A stretch of 33,776 nt of DNA from an uncultured Eubacteriales bacterium (GTDB taxonomy: Bacteria; Bacillota_I; Bacilli_A; RF39; UBA660). The position numbers and the translations under genes are program-made. Shown here one piece after another: positions 15,535-21,943 of this stretch. The notes under the pieces were generated by a model that did not search any database, had not been told where the DNA came from, and saw nothing but the letters and a program-made list of their open reading frames with translations. Each line of letters begins with the position of its first letter. Positions within the stretch are counted from its first letter, which is position 1. Location: contig ONSL01000007.1 of the NCBI GenBank assembly GCA_900320505.1, positions 1 through 33,776 on the forward strand, written 5' to 3'.

Positions 15535-15583
15535 AAAAATAATATAACATATGTAATTATATTAATCAATAAAAGAGGTAATA

Positions 15584-16006
15584 ATGAATAAAGAAGAAAT
15601 ACTACAAAATAGTATAATAATATCAATTAAAACTATACATTTAAAAAGAATAGAAAGTGGTATAAAGAATTATGAATTTAGAAACTATATACCTAAAAGA
15701 AAATTTAAATATCTAATAGTACATGAAAGTGGTATAGGTATTAAATATATAATAGAAATAGATAATATAATAGAGTATCCAAATAAGATAAAAGAAGATG
15801 GATATGGAAATGATAAATTTAATAATGGATTAATGACAAAATATGCATATCATATAAAACATGTATATAAGATAAATAAAATATTAGATTTAAAATACTT
15901 AAGAGAAAAATATAACTTTAGACCACCACAAGCTTTTATGTATACAGATAATTATAAAGAATTAATAGAAGAAATATTAAATATAAAGAAAGATAAAATA
16001 AGATAA
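15584..16006 (+). CDS. ASCH/PUA-like domain protein
   Basis: A 140-residue single-domain protein. IISIKTIHLKRIESGIKNYE followed by FRNYIP matches the ASCH/EVE (PUA-like) opening: strand, then helix with G-x-K, then x-E-x-R. KYLIVHESG and IKYIIEIDNIIEYP give the following beta strands, and RPPQAFMYTDN is the conserved Pro-containing end. PUA-like domains bind nucleic acids or modified bases and are common in defence islands, though ASCH proteins also act in RNA-linked regulation. AGAGGTAATA upstream supports the start. No partner gene is in the same operon; a gap with terminators follows. The domain call is by pattern only. Confidence 0.55.
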   Translation: MNKEEILQNSIIISIKTIHLKRIESGIKNYEFRNYIPKRKFKYLIVHESGIGIKYIIEIDNIIEYPNKIKEDGYGNDKFNNGLMTKYAYHIKHVYKINKILDLKYLREKYNFRPPQAFMYTDNYKELIEEILNIKKDKIR

Positions 16007-16021
16007 AGAAAGTAAATGTAG

Positions 16022-16132
16022 TACTTACTCATACTTGAAATTGCAAATATACACAAAGATAAATGGCATTGTAATCATTATCATGCAGATAAGAATATTG
16101 ATAAGATTAGATTTATGTTTAATGTTAAATAA
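16022..16132 (+). pseudogene. Short coding-like remnant
   Basis: After a stop at 16019-16021 a frame stays open to TAA at 16130-16132. It reads with natural composition (ILEIANIHKDKWHCNHYHAD, then KNIDKIRFMFNVK), but I see no start codon or ribosome binding site. I take it as the leftover 3' end of a lost gene. The Cys/His pattern is suggestive, but I do not recognise a family. Confidence 0.3.
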
Positions 16133-16149
16133 AGAATTGCAAAAAATAG

Positions 16150-16179
16150 TTGACAGATGCAAGTTATATGTGGTAAATT
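16150..16179 (+). promoter_or_regulatory. Promoter ahead of a short terminated RNA
   Basis: Consensus TTGACA (16150-16155), 18-bp spacer, TAAATT (16174-16179). Transcription would start near 16186, only a few bases before the hairpin at 16193. Confidence 0.5.
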
Positions 16180-16185
16180 AATAGC

Positions 16186-16228
16186 GATTGGTACCTAGGA
16201 AACTTTTGAAGCCCTAGGTCGTTTTTTT
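16186..16228 (+). terminator. Strong terminator; possible 40-45-nt RNA or attenuator
   Basis: ACCTAGG (16193-16199) pairs with CCTAGGT (16213-16219) around a 13-base loop, then C, G and seven T. With the promoter just upstream this would end a tiny transcript. It could equally attenuate expression of the micro-ORF at 16262. Confidence 0.6.
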
Positions 16229-16261
16229 ATGTTTAAAATTCAAAAAGGAGCCTGATAAATA

Positions 16262-16411
16262 ATGAATTTAAATTATTGTATATTTAGAAGTGGAAATCCT
16301 TATAATCCACATTATTTGACTCAAATAGATCACATAATGAAACGGAAAAATAATAGAAATGGCATAAGAGTAATCGAGGAACTTATAAGTCCATCCGTTA
16401 TGTCAGGTTAA
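16262..16411 (+). CDS. 49-residue micro-ORF of unknown function
   Basis: ATG 16262 follows AAAAAGGAG (about 12 bases away). The 49-codon frame ends in TAA in the loop of the next terminator. The peptide is basic in its middle (HIMKRKNNRNG) and ends RVIEELISPSVMSG. It has no signal or membrane segment. Its ending RVIEEL resembles the KVVEELMNKKD end of the RloB protein at 19527, and both genes are followed by copies of the same 54-bp sequence. It may be a real small protein or a remnant of an RloB-like gene. Confidence 0.4.
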   Translation: MNLNYCIFRSGNPYNPHYLTQIDHIMKRKNNRNGIRVIEELISPSVMSG

Positions 16412-16453
16412 TACCTGACTTTTTATTTATAAAAACATACAAGATAGCATATA
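16400..16453 (+). repeat. 54-bp repeat flanking the Fic-RloAB module, copy 1
   Basis: 48 of 54 bases match 19527-19580. It contains the terminator hairpin and the shared block AAAAACATACAAGAT. This copy has the intact hairpin. Confidence 0.8.
16402..16430 (+). terminator. Terminator after the micro-ORF
   Basis: GTCAGGT (16402-16408) pairs perfectly with ACCTGAC (16413-16419), loop TAAT, then TTTTTATTTAT. Confidence 0.85.
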
Positions 16454-16471
16454 AGATAACATATAAGATGA

Positions 16472-16500
16472 TTGAATAAATAAGAAAATTATGATAAAAT
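16472..16500 (+). promoter_or_regulatory. Promoter of the fic gene
   Basis: TTGAAT (16472-16477), 17-bp spacer, TAAAAT (16495-16500), 26 bases before the ATG, with AAAGAGG between. Confidence 0.55.
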
Positions 16501-16525
16501 AAATTTATTAAAAAGAGGCAATTTT

Positions 16526-17518
16526 ATGAACAATTATGTACCTCCATATGAAATTACAAACGAAATGATAGAGAAGATTTCATCAATAATGAAAAGTATT
16601 GGTAAACTTGATAACTATAAAGATTTAAATAAAATGCCAGTATTAAGAAGAAACAGTAGAATAATGTCAATACACTCATCACTTGCAATAGAAGCAAACT
16701 CATTAACTTATAATCAAGTAAAAGATGTAATAGATGGAAAAAAAGTAATAGGACCTGAAAAAGAAATACAAGAAGTAAAAAATGCATATAAAGCCTACAA
16801 TATTATTGATGAGCTTAATCCATGTTCTATAAAAGATTTAAAAAAAGTACATGGCGTATTAACATATCTGACAGTAGATGAAAGTGGTACCTTTAGAAAA
16901 GGTGGTGAAGGAGTGCTTGATGGAGATAAATGTATTCACTTATGTCCACCACCAGAACAAATAGAGACACTTATGAATTCATTATTTAATTGGATGAAAC
17001 AAAATAAAGATAAGGTACATCCATTAATACTATCATCAGTGTTTCATTACGAATTTGTATTTATACATCCATTTAGTGATGAAAATGGAAGAACAGCAAG
17101 ACTATGGCAAAATGTTATATTATCAAAATGGGAAGATATATTTACATATGTACCAATAGAATCTCAAATAAAAAAATACCAAGATGAATATTATAGTGTA
17201 ATTAATAGTTGCAATAAAAAAGGATCATCAACAGAATTTATAGAATTTATGTTAACAGTAATAGATGAAACATTAAAAGAACTAATAAAATCCACATCAA
17301 AAGAGGAAAATCATATAAGTATATATGTTAATAAATTATTAAACATTATGGATTATGGAGTCGCAATGACATCAAATGAACTAATGAAAAAACTAAATCT
17401 AAAATCAAAAGCATCATTTAGAGAAAACTATCTAGATCCAGCACTTGAAAACGGATTAATTAAAATGACAGAACCAAATAAAAAAACGAGTAAGAATCAG
17501 ATGTATTATAAAGTATAA
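16526..17518 (+). CDS. Fic-domain protein with N-terminal inhibitory motif and winged-helix C-terminus
   Basis: Fic proteins transfer AMP or another nucleotide moiety to target hydroxyls. The 330-residue protein has the active loop HPFSDENGRTAR at 181-192. This keeps the catalytic His and the Asn-Gly-Arg, with Glu where Gly is usual (HPFxxGNGR). SSLAIEANSL at 51-60 fits the class II (S/T)xxxE(G/N)-type inhibitory helix, whose Glu56 would block ATP positioning. The flap near CIHLCPPPEQI is present. The C-terminus (about 270-330; VAMTSNELMKKLNLKSKASF) looks like a winged-helix DNA-binding domain, as in Fic/DUF4172-type regulators. It has its own promoter and a strong terminator, so it is likely a single-gene unit that regulates itself. 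Target unknown. Confidence 0.92.
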   Translation: MNNYVPPYEITNEMIEKISSIMKSIGKLDNYKDLNKMPVLRRNSRIMSIHSSLAIEANSLTYNQVKDVIDGKKVIGPEKEIQEVKNAYKAYNIIDELNPCSIKDLKKVHGVLTYLTVDESGTFRKGGEGVLDGDKCIHLCPPPEQIETLMNSLFNWMKQNKDKVHPLILSSVFHYEFVFIHPFSDENGRTARLWQNVILSKWEDIFTYVPIESQIKKYQDEYYSVINSCNKKGSSTEFIEFMLTVIDETLKELIKSTSKEENHISIYVNKLLNIMDYGVAMTSNELMKKLNLKSKASFRENYLDPALENGLIKMTEPNKKTSKNQMYYKV

Positions 17519-17533
17519 GCAAATGACATAAGA

Positions 17534-17567
17534 AAACTCTATAGTGAAAACTATGGAGTTTTTCTTA
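17534..17567 (+). terminator. Terminator of fic
   Basis: AAACTCTATAG (17534-17544) pairs with CTATGGAGTTT (17551-17561) with one wobble, loop TGAAAA, followed by TTCTTAT. Confidence 0.85.
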
Positions 17568-17626
17568 TAAATTAGTAAATTAAACTCAAAAAACGTGAAA
17601 AAAGTGCAAAAAATAGAAATAAAACA

Positions 17627-17655
17627 TTGATTTTTGACAAAAACTTGCATATAAT
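17627..17655 (+). promoter_or_regulatory. Promoter of the rloA-rloB-like pair
   Basis: TTGATT (17627-17632), 17-bp spacer, TATAAT (17650-17655). The ATG at 17678 is 22 bases further, with GGAGG between. Confidence 0.65.
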
Positions 17656-17677
17656 ACAAATGAATGGAGGAATTCTT

Positions 17678-18916
17678 ATGTTATTAGAATTTAGTGTAAA
17701 AAACTTTTTGTCCTTCAAAGATAAAGTCACTTTAAGCATGATTGGAAATGCAACAAAAGGGTTAGATGATAATTATGTGTTAGTAAATGATAAAAAAGTA
17801 TTAAAAACATTAGCAATCTATGGTGCAAATGCAAGTGGAAAAACAAAACTATTTGAAACACTAGTAAGAGTAGTTTATATGTTAACAAATTCAAACAACA
17901 TAAATATAAATGAAAAACTACCAATAGAACCATTTAAATTAGATAAAAAATCAAAAGAAAGTCCCAGTGAATTTGAAATAAGATTTTTGGCTAAAAAAAT
18001 AAAATATGTATATGGATTTGTTGCAGATAAAGATAAAATATATGATGAATATTTATACTATTATCCTAATGGAAGAGAAACAAAAATCTTTGATAGAACA
18101 AAAACAAATACATATTCATTTAATCAAAAAGATACTAAAATGCTAAATGATATAGCATCTAAAACAGCAGAAAATAAATTCTTTTTAGCAACTGCAACTA
18201 ATTGGAATTATGAAAAAACAAAAGATGCATACATATTTTTAACAAGTGATATACTGCTATTTAATAACTTACCCGACTTAAAAGATGAAGCATTAAAAAG
18301 ATATAAAAATGGTGATGATAAATTAAAAAAATTAGCATTAAATTATTTGAAGCAAGCAGATATAAATATAGTAGATTATGATATCATTGAAAATAGTGTA
18401 CCAGAAAAAATACTTGATATGTTACCAGATATCATTAAAAAAGATGCAAAGATAAATACAAAAATATTATCAGCAACATTTAAACATAAAAATAGTGATG
18501 AGCATCTAACACTTGAAGAAGAATCAGTAGGAACACAAATTGTATTCTACTTTATACCATTTATTGTAGAAGCACTAAAAGAAGGAAAAGTAATAATAGT
18601 AGATGAACTAGATAGAAGTCTTCACCCTTATCTAACAGAAATGATAATAAATATGTTTAATAAAAAAGAATTAAATAAAAGTAATGCACAATTAATATTT
18701 AATACATATGATATAAATCTTCTAAAATTGAATATATTAAGAAGAGATCAAATATGGTTTACAGAAAAAGATAATAATACTGCATCATGTGATTTATATT
18801 CATTAAGTGATTTTTCAGTAAGAAAAAATGAAAACTACGAGAAAGGTTATATGCTTGGAAGATATGGAGCAGTTCCATTCATAAAAAATGATTTTAACTT
18901 ATGGGAAGAAAAATAG
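17678..18916 (+). CDS. RloA/AbiL-type AAA ATPase (defence ATPase subunit)
   Basis: ABC/SMC-like AAA_15/21 ATPase of the type that pairs with RloB in abortive-infection systems (AbiL). I start at ATG 17678 after GGAGG, giving 412 residues beginning MLLEFSVKNFLSFKDKVTLS, the typical opening. Walker A is YGANASGKT (48-56). An ABC-signature-like EESVGTQ lies near residue 290, and Walker B is KVIIVDELDRSLHP near residue 307. After that, relatives have T-H-D/S in the switch (H) loop. Here it reads NTYDINLL, so the histidine is Tyr. RRDQIWFTEKD is the usual downstream block. It overlaps the RloB-like gene by 16 bases, so the two are coupled. The pair lies in the 54-bp-repeat-bounded module. Confidence 0.85.
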   Translation: MLLEFSVKNFLSFKDKVTLSMIGNATKGLDDNYVLVNDKKVLKTLAIYGANASGKTKLFETLVRVVYMLTNSNNININEKLPIEPFKLDKKSKESPSEFEIRFLAKKIKYVYGFVADKDKIYDEYLYYYPNGRETKIFDRTKTNTYSFNQKDTKMLNDIASKTAENKFFLATATNWNYEKTKDAYIFLTSDILLFNNLPDLKDEALKRYKNGDDKLKKLALNYLKQADINIVDYDIIENSVPEKILDMLPDIIKKDAKINTKILSATFKHKNSDEHLTLEEESVGTQIVFYFIPFIVEALKEGKVIIVDELDRSLHPYLTEMIINMFNKKELNKSNAQLIFNTYDINLLKLNILRRDQIWFTEKDNNTASCDLYSLSDFSVRKNENYEKGYMLGRYGAVPFIKNDFNLWEEK

Positions 18917-19527
18917 AAGAAAATAAACGTAAAAAGAAAAAACGTAAAAGAAAAATATTAATTGCAATAGAAGGTAATAAAGAAAATAAAACTGAAAAAA
19001 CATATTTTATGAATTTTGAAGATAGAGATGCACCATACAATATATCGTTTGCAACAGGAGATGATACAGATCCAGAAAACCTAGTTAAAAGGCTCATAAA
19101 AATGGCAAAAGATGAAGATATATCACAACAGTATGGAGATAAGATGTATTGCATATTTGATACCGATACAGATGAAAGAAAAAATAAAAATATAATAAAA
19201 GCAAAGAAATTAGCAGAAGAAAATGGTGTAGAGATAATTACATCAACTCCATCAGTAGAACTTTGGTTTCTATTACACTTTGAATATACATCAGGAATAA
19301 TGAATAATAAAAAGTTAATAGAAAAATTAAAAAAATATTGTCCTAAATATACCAAGAGTTACAACATATATAATGAAATAAAAGAAAATACTGAACTAGC
19401 AATAGAAAGAGCAAAAAGACTAGAAAAAGAGCATATTAAAAGAAATAATACTATTGGAACAACAGATGCTAATCCAAATACAGAAATATATAAAGTAGTA
19501 GAAGAGTTAATGAATAAGAAAGATTAA
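18901..19527 (+). CDS. RloB-family protein (AbiL second component, TOPRIM-like nuclease)
   Basis: A 208-residue effector partner of the ATPase. A very basic start (KRKKKKRKRK) precedes the TOPRIM-like core. The glutamate motif is IAIEGNKENKTEKTYF, which has a four-residue insertion relative to the common EGxKTExxYF. The acidic strand is YCIFDTDTDERKN (about residues 80-92). STPSVELWFLLHFEY (about 116-130) is the strongly conserved RloB block S-x-P-x-x-E-L-W-F-L-L-H. KKYCPKYTKS and the C-terminal helix follow. Start ATG lies inside the end of the ATPase gene without a clear ribosome binding site, so translation is coupled. Role in phage defence is known for AbiL-type pairs and is inferred here. 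Confidence 0.85.
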   Translation: MGRKIEENKRKKKKRKRKILIAIEGNKENKTEKTYFMNFEDRDAPYNISFATGDDTDPENLVKRLIKMAKDEDISQQYGDKMYCIFDTDTDERKNKNIIKAKKLAEENGVEIITSTPSVELWFLLHFEYTSGIMNNKKLIEKLKKYCPKYTKSYNIYNEIKENTELAIERAKRLEKEHIKRNNTIGTTDANPNTEIYKVVEELMNKKD

Positions 19528-19580
19528 TGCCAGGTTAATACATGACCTTTTATTTTTAAAAACATACAAGATGCCATATA
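19527..19580 (+). repeat. 54-bp repeat flanking the Fic-RloAB module, copy 2
   Basis: 48/54 match to 16400-16453. The hairpin is partly degraded here (AGGT/ACCT only), but the following T run and AAAAACATACAAGAT are kept. It probably still acts as a weak terminator of rloB. Confidence 0.8.
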
Positions 19581-19667
19581 CAATAAGAAAATAATTAAAA
19601 AGCAAATTTAAATTATTTACTATAATAAATAATATAAAAAGGAGAAACTAAAAATAGCAATAAATTC

Positions 19668-19695
19668 TTGACATTTTACATATAATCACTATAAT
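19668..19695 (+). promoter_or_regulatory. Promoter of the AAA-TOPRIM pair
   Basis: Consensus TTGACA (19668-19673), 16-bp spacer, TATAAT (19690-19695). The leader to the ATG at 19777 is about 75 bases of A/T-rich sequence, with a second TATAAT at 19753-19758. A stray AAAAAGGAG at 19636-19644, with no start codon after it, looks like the orphaned translation signal of a deleted gene. Confidence 0.65.
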
Positions 19696-19776
19696 AGTGT
19701 AAAAAAATTACATTTAATATTTAAAAAATGCATTTTTTTTACATTAATATAGTATAATATAAATGGAGATGGTAAG

Positions 19777-20937
19777 ATGTTAAAGAGTATAAAATTAAAA
19801 AATTATACAACATTTTTTGGTAAACCCACAGAAATAGACTTTAGTGCAAAAAATTATAAAATATTAGAAGATGAGAATGTAGGAGAAAATAGAATATTAA
19901 AAGGTGCACTTTTTGTTGGAGAAAATGCATCAGGAAAAACACAAATACTAAAAAGTATTAAATTACTTTTAGACGTACTATTCGCTAATAGGAAAATTGA
20001 TTATTCAAACATAATAAGCTTTTATACAGAAGCAAAAGAAAAAACAGTTAAATTCGAATATACATTTGTAGAAAATAATAGTGAAATAAAATATACTATA
20101 GAGTTTGATTATAAAGGATTTAAATCAGAAAAACTTATAGTAGATAACAAAGAAATATTAGATAGAATAGATGACAAAGCTAAACTAAATCTAAAAGGAG
20201 AAAAAACATTTAGTGATATCCCAAGTAATTTATCACTATTACGTAGAGTGTATTTTGACACAAACTTTTATGAAGATGAAACATTAACAAAATGGTTTGA
20301 GTATTTAAAAAACTCCACATATATTAACTGCATAAAAGGATTTATGAATTATGATTCAATTGAAGATATGAGAATAAATAACTATGTAGAAAAAAATACA
20401 ACCGATGAAATAAATAAATTTTTTAAAGAAATAAACTATAGACAGAAAATAAAATATGACGTAGAAGCAAAAACAAAAAGAGTAGTATTCAGAAGTGCAA
20501 ATGCTAATGAGAAATTTATATCATTTAGCAAAGATGAAACAGACACATATATACCTATAAAATATGAATCAATTGGAAACAAAGTCTTATTAAATATACT
20601 TCCTGCATTTCTAAACGCAATAAAAAAAGATAGTATGATAATAATTGATGAATTTAGTAGTGGTCTTCATAATGAATTAGAAGAATGCTTATTAAAATAC
20701 TTTTTCCATTATTCTAAAAATTCACAAATCTTTTTTGTATCACATTCAACAAACATTCTAAATAATACGTTAATAAGACCTGATCAAGTATATTCAACAG
20801 AGTTTAACCCTAAAAAAGGAACAGTACTAACAAGATTTTCAGATGAGAAACCACGTGAATCACAAAATACAGAAAAGATGTATCTAAATGGAGTCTTTAA
20901 TGGAATACCAAGATATAACAAAACATTTAAAAATTAA
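19777..20937 (+). CDS. AAA_15/21 (OLD-like) ATPase, first gene of an unassigned pair
   Basis: A 386-residue ABC/SMC-like ATPase. It opens MLKSIKLKNYTTFFGKPTEI, the typical 'I-x-N-F/Y-x-x-F' start. Walker A is VGENASGKT (47-55). The signature-like KYESIGNKVLLNILPAF lies near residue 270, Walker B SMIIIDEFSSGLHNEL near 288, and the switch-loop histidine is present in FFVSHSTNIL. It is related to but distinct from the RloA-like protein upstream, with low visible identity and a different spacing between Walker A and B. GGAGATGG upstream supports the start. The next gene starts inside its 3' end. ATPases of this class serve as sensors or clamps for TOPRIM nucleases in OLD, Gabija, PARIS and AbiL systems. 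I cannot place this one in any of them. Confidence 0.82.
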   Translation: MLKSIKLKNYTTFFGKPTEIDFSAKNYKILEDENVGENRILKGALFVGENASGKTQILKSIKLLLDVLFANRKIDYSNIISFYTEAKEKTVKFEYTFVENNSEIKYTIEFDYKGFKSEKLIVDNKEILDRIDDKAKLNLKGEKTFSDIPSNLSLLRRVYFDTNFYEDETLTKWFEYLKNSTYINCIKGFMNYDSIEDMRINNYVEKNTTDEINKFFKEINYRQKIKYDVEAKTKRVVFRSANANEKFISFSKDETDTYIPIKYESIGNKVLLNILPAFLNAIKKDSMIIIDEFSSGLHNELEECLLKYFFHYSKNSQIFFVSHSTNILNNTLIRPDQVYSTEFNPKKGTVLTRFSDEKPRESQNTEKMYLNGVFNGIPRYNKTFKN

Positions 20938-21736
20938 TACTAAAAAGAATATTGGTACTGTAATAATAATTGTTGAAGGCGAAAAAGATGAATTTGACTT
21001 ATTTAAACAAATATTTGTTAATATATTAAACTATAAATACATAGAAAGAAAAAGAAAATATAAAACATTTAAAACATATGATGAGTTTGTAATGAAAGGA
21101 AATGAAAACTCAAGAGTAATAGTACTAAATGCATATAATTCTAATATTAATACATTAGATAGAAATAAAGATTATTTAGACAAATTATATATTGATTTAT
21201 ATAATGAACTAGGAATAGACGTAAAAAATAAAAGCATATACTTTATATGGGATAGGGATAGCAAGTCAAATAACTATAACGATGTTAAAGGACTAATATC
21301 AAAATTAGGATCAGCTAACGATAATGATACAGAAATGAATGGCTTATTGCTTTTAAGCTATCCTGCAATACAATCATATATAATATCTTGTTATGATGAA
21401 AAAACAGAATGTTTAAAAGATATAGATTTAAAAGAATATATAAAGAAAAAAGGATATAAAGTATCAAATCCAAATAAATATCAAAATAATAAACAAGGAA
21501 GTAATGAAGAAATAGATAAAGCAAAGATAATAAAAGCAACAAAAGTAATGTTAAAAAGATTAGAAGAAATGCATATAGATTTTAAAGAAACTGATTTAGA
21601 TAACTTTTCTGATATATCATTAAAAATATTTAATAAAGAAGAAAACTTTTATGATAATCATAAAGCATATAAAATGCTATCATTAATATCTATTATGTTG
21701 ATAGATTTACAAATAATAATATTTAAAGAAAAATAA
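20900..21736 (+). CDS. TOPRIM-like partner of the AAA ATPase
   Basis: I choose ATG 20900, which has GGAG six bases before it, over ATG 20888. This gives 278 residues and overlaps the ATPase gene by 38 bases. After a short lead the protein has GTVIIIVEGEKDEFDLFKQI, with the TOPRIM glutamate motif E26-G27 and an acidic D30. SIYFIWDRDSK follows, with the D-x-D at 118-120. LLLSYPAIQSYIISC, resembling the S-x-P-x-x-E/Q-x-x block of TOPRIM effectors, comes next, then a helical, Lys-rich C-terminal third. It is not RloB: the E-L-W-F-L-L-H block is absent. Similarity to DUF4435/AriB-type TOPRIM proteins is possible but unproven. Together with the upstream gene it forms a compact two-gene module with its own promoter and terminator. 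Confidence 0.65.
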   Translation: MEYQDITKHLKINTKKNIGTVIIIVEGEKDEFDLFKQIFVNILNYKYIERKRKYKTFKTYDEFVMKGNENSRVIVLNAYNSNINTLDRNKDYLDKLYIDLYNELGIDVKNKSIYFIWDRDSKSNNYNDVKGLISKLGSANDNDTEMNGLLLLSYPAIQSYIISCYDEKTECLKDIDLKEYIKKKGYKVSNPNKYQNNKQGSNEEIDKAKIIKATKVMLKRLEEMHIDFKETDLDNFSDISLKIFNKEENFYDNHKAYKMLSLISIMLIDLQIIIFKEK

Positions 21737-21754
21737 TAATATCAATATATAAAT

Positions 21755-21790
21755 GTAAACTAACCACAAAAAGTTAGTTTACTTTTTGTA
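21755..21790 (+). terminator. Terminator of the AAA-TOPRIM pair
   Basis: GTAAACTAAC (21755-21764) pairs perfectly with GTTAGTTTAC (21773-21782), loop CACAAAAA, then TTTTTGT. Confidence 0.9.
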
Positions 21791-21814
21791 TTAATACTAC
21801 TCTAGTAGTATAAT
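21786..21814 (+). promoter_or_regulatory. Polysaccharide-locus promoter with embedded palindromic operator
   Basis: TTGTAT (21786-21791), 17-bp spacer, TATAAT (21809-21814). An inverted repeat ATACTACT-CT-AGTAGTAT (21794-21811) fills the spacer and enters the -10 box, a classic arrangement for a repressor or MerR-like site. The -35 overlaps the T run of the preceding terminator. A second TATAAT occurs at about 21864, nearer the first gene. Confidence 0.6.
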
Positions 21815-21896
21815 AAAGTAGTAGAAATATAATACAAAATATTGAAAAATATAGAAAAGCGAGTATAATATATACATAATTTTATAGAGAGGCATT

Positions 21897-21924
21897 TATA
21901 CATACATACATACATTCATTTATT
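21897..21924 (+). repeat. Tetranucleotide tandem repeat in the leader of the first polysaccharide gene
   Basis: Seven tetramers of the pattern YATA/CATT: TATA, CATA three times, CATT twice, TATT, 20 bases before the likely start codon. The CATA core is short but of a type that can change length by slippage and so alter leader spacing. Confidence 0.55.
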
Positions 21925-21943
21925 GAAGTTGGGAAGTGGAAAA

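Noticed and set aside
16441-16470. Short ATAAGATA-like repeats, considered as a CRISPR or origin signal
   Set aside because: Only two or three imperfect units of about 10 bases with no spacers and no DnaA-box pattern.
17634-17655. TTGACA at 17634 as the -35 of the RloA promoter
   Set aside because: The spacing to TATAAT is only 10 bases; TTGATT at 17627 gives the normal 17.
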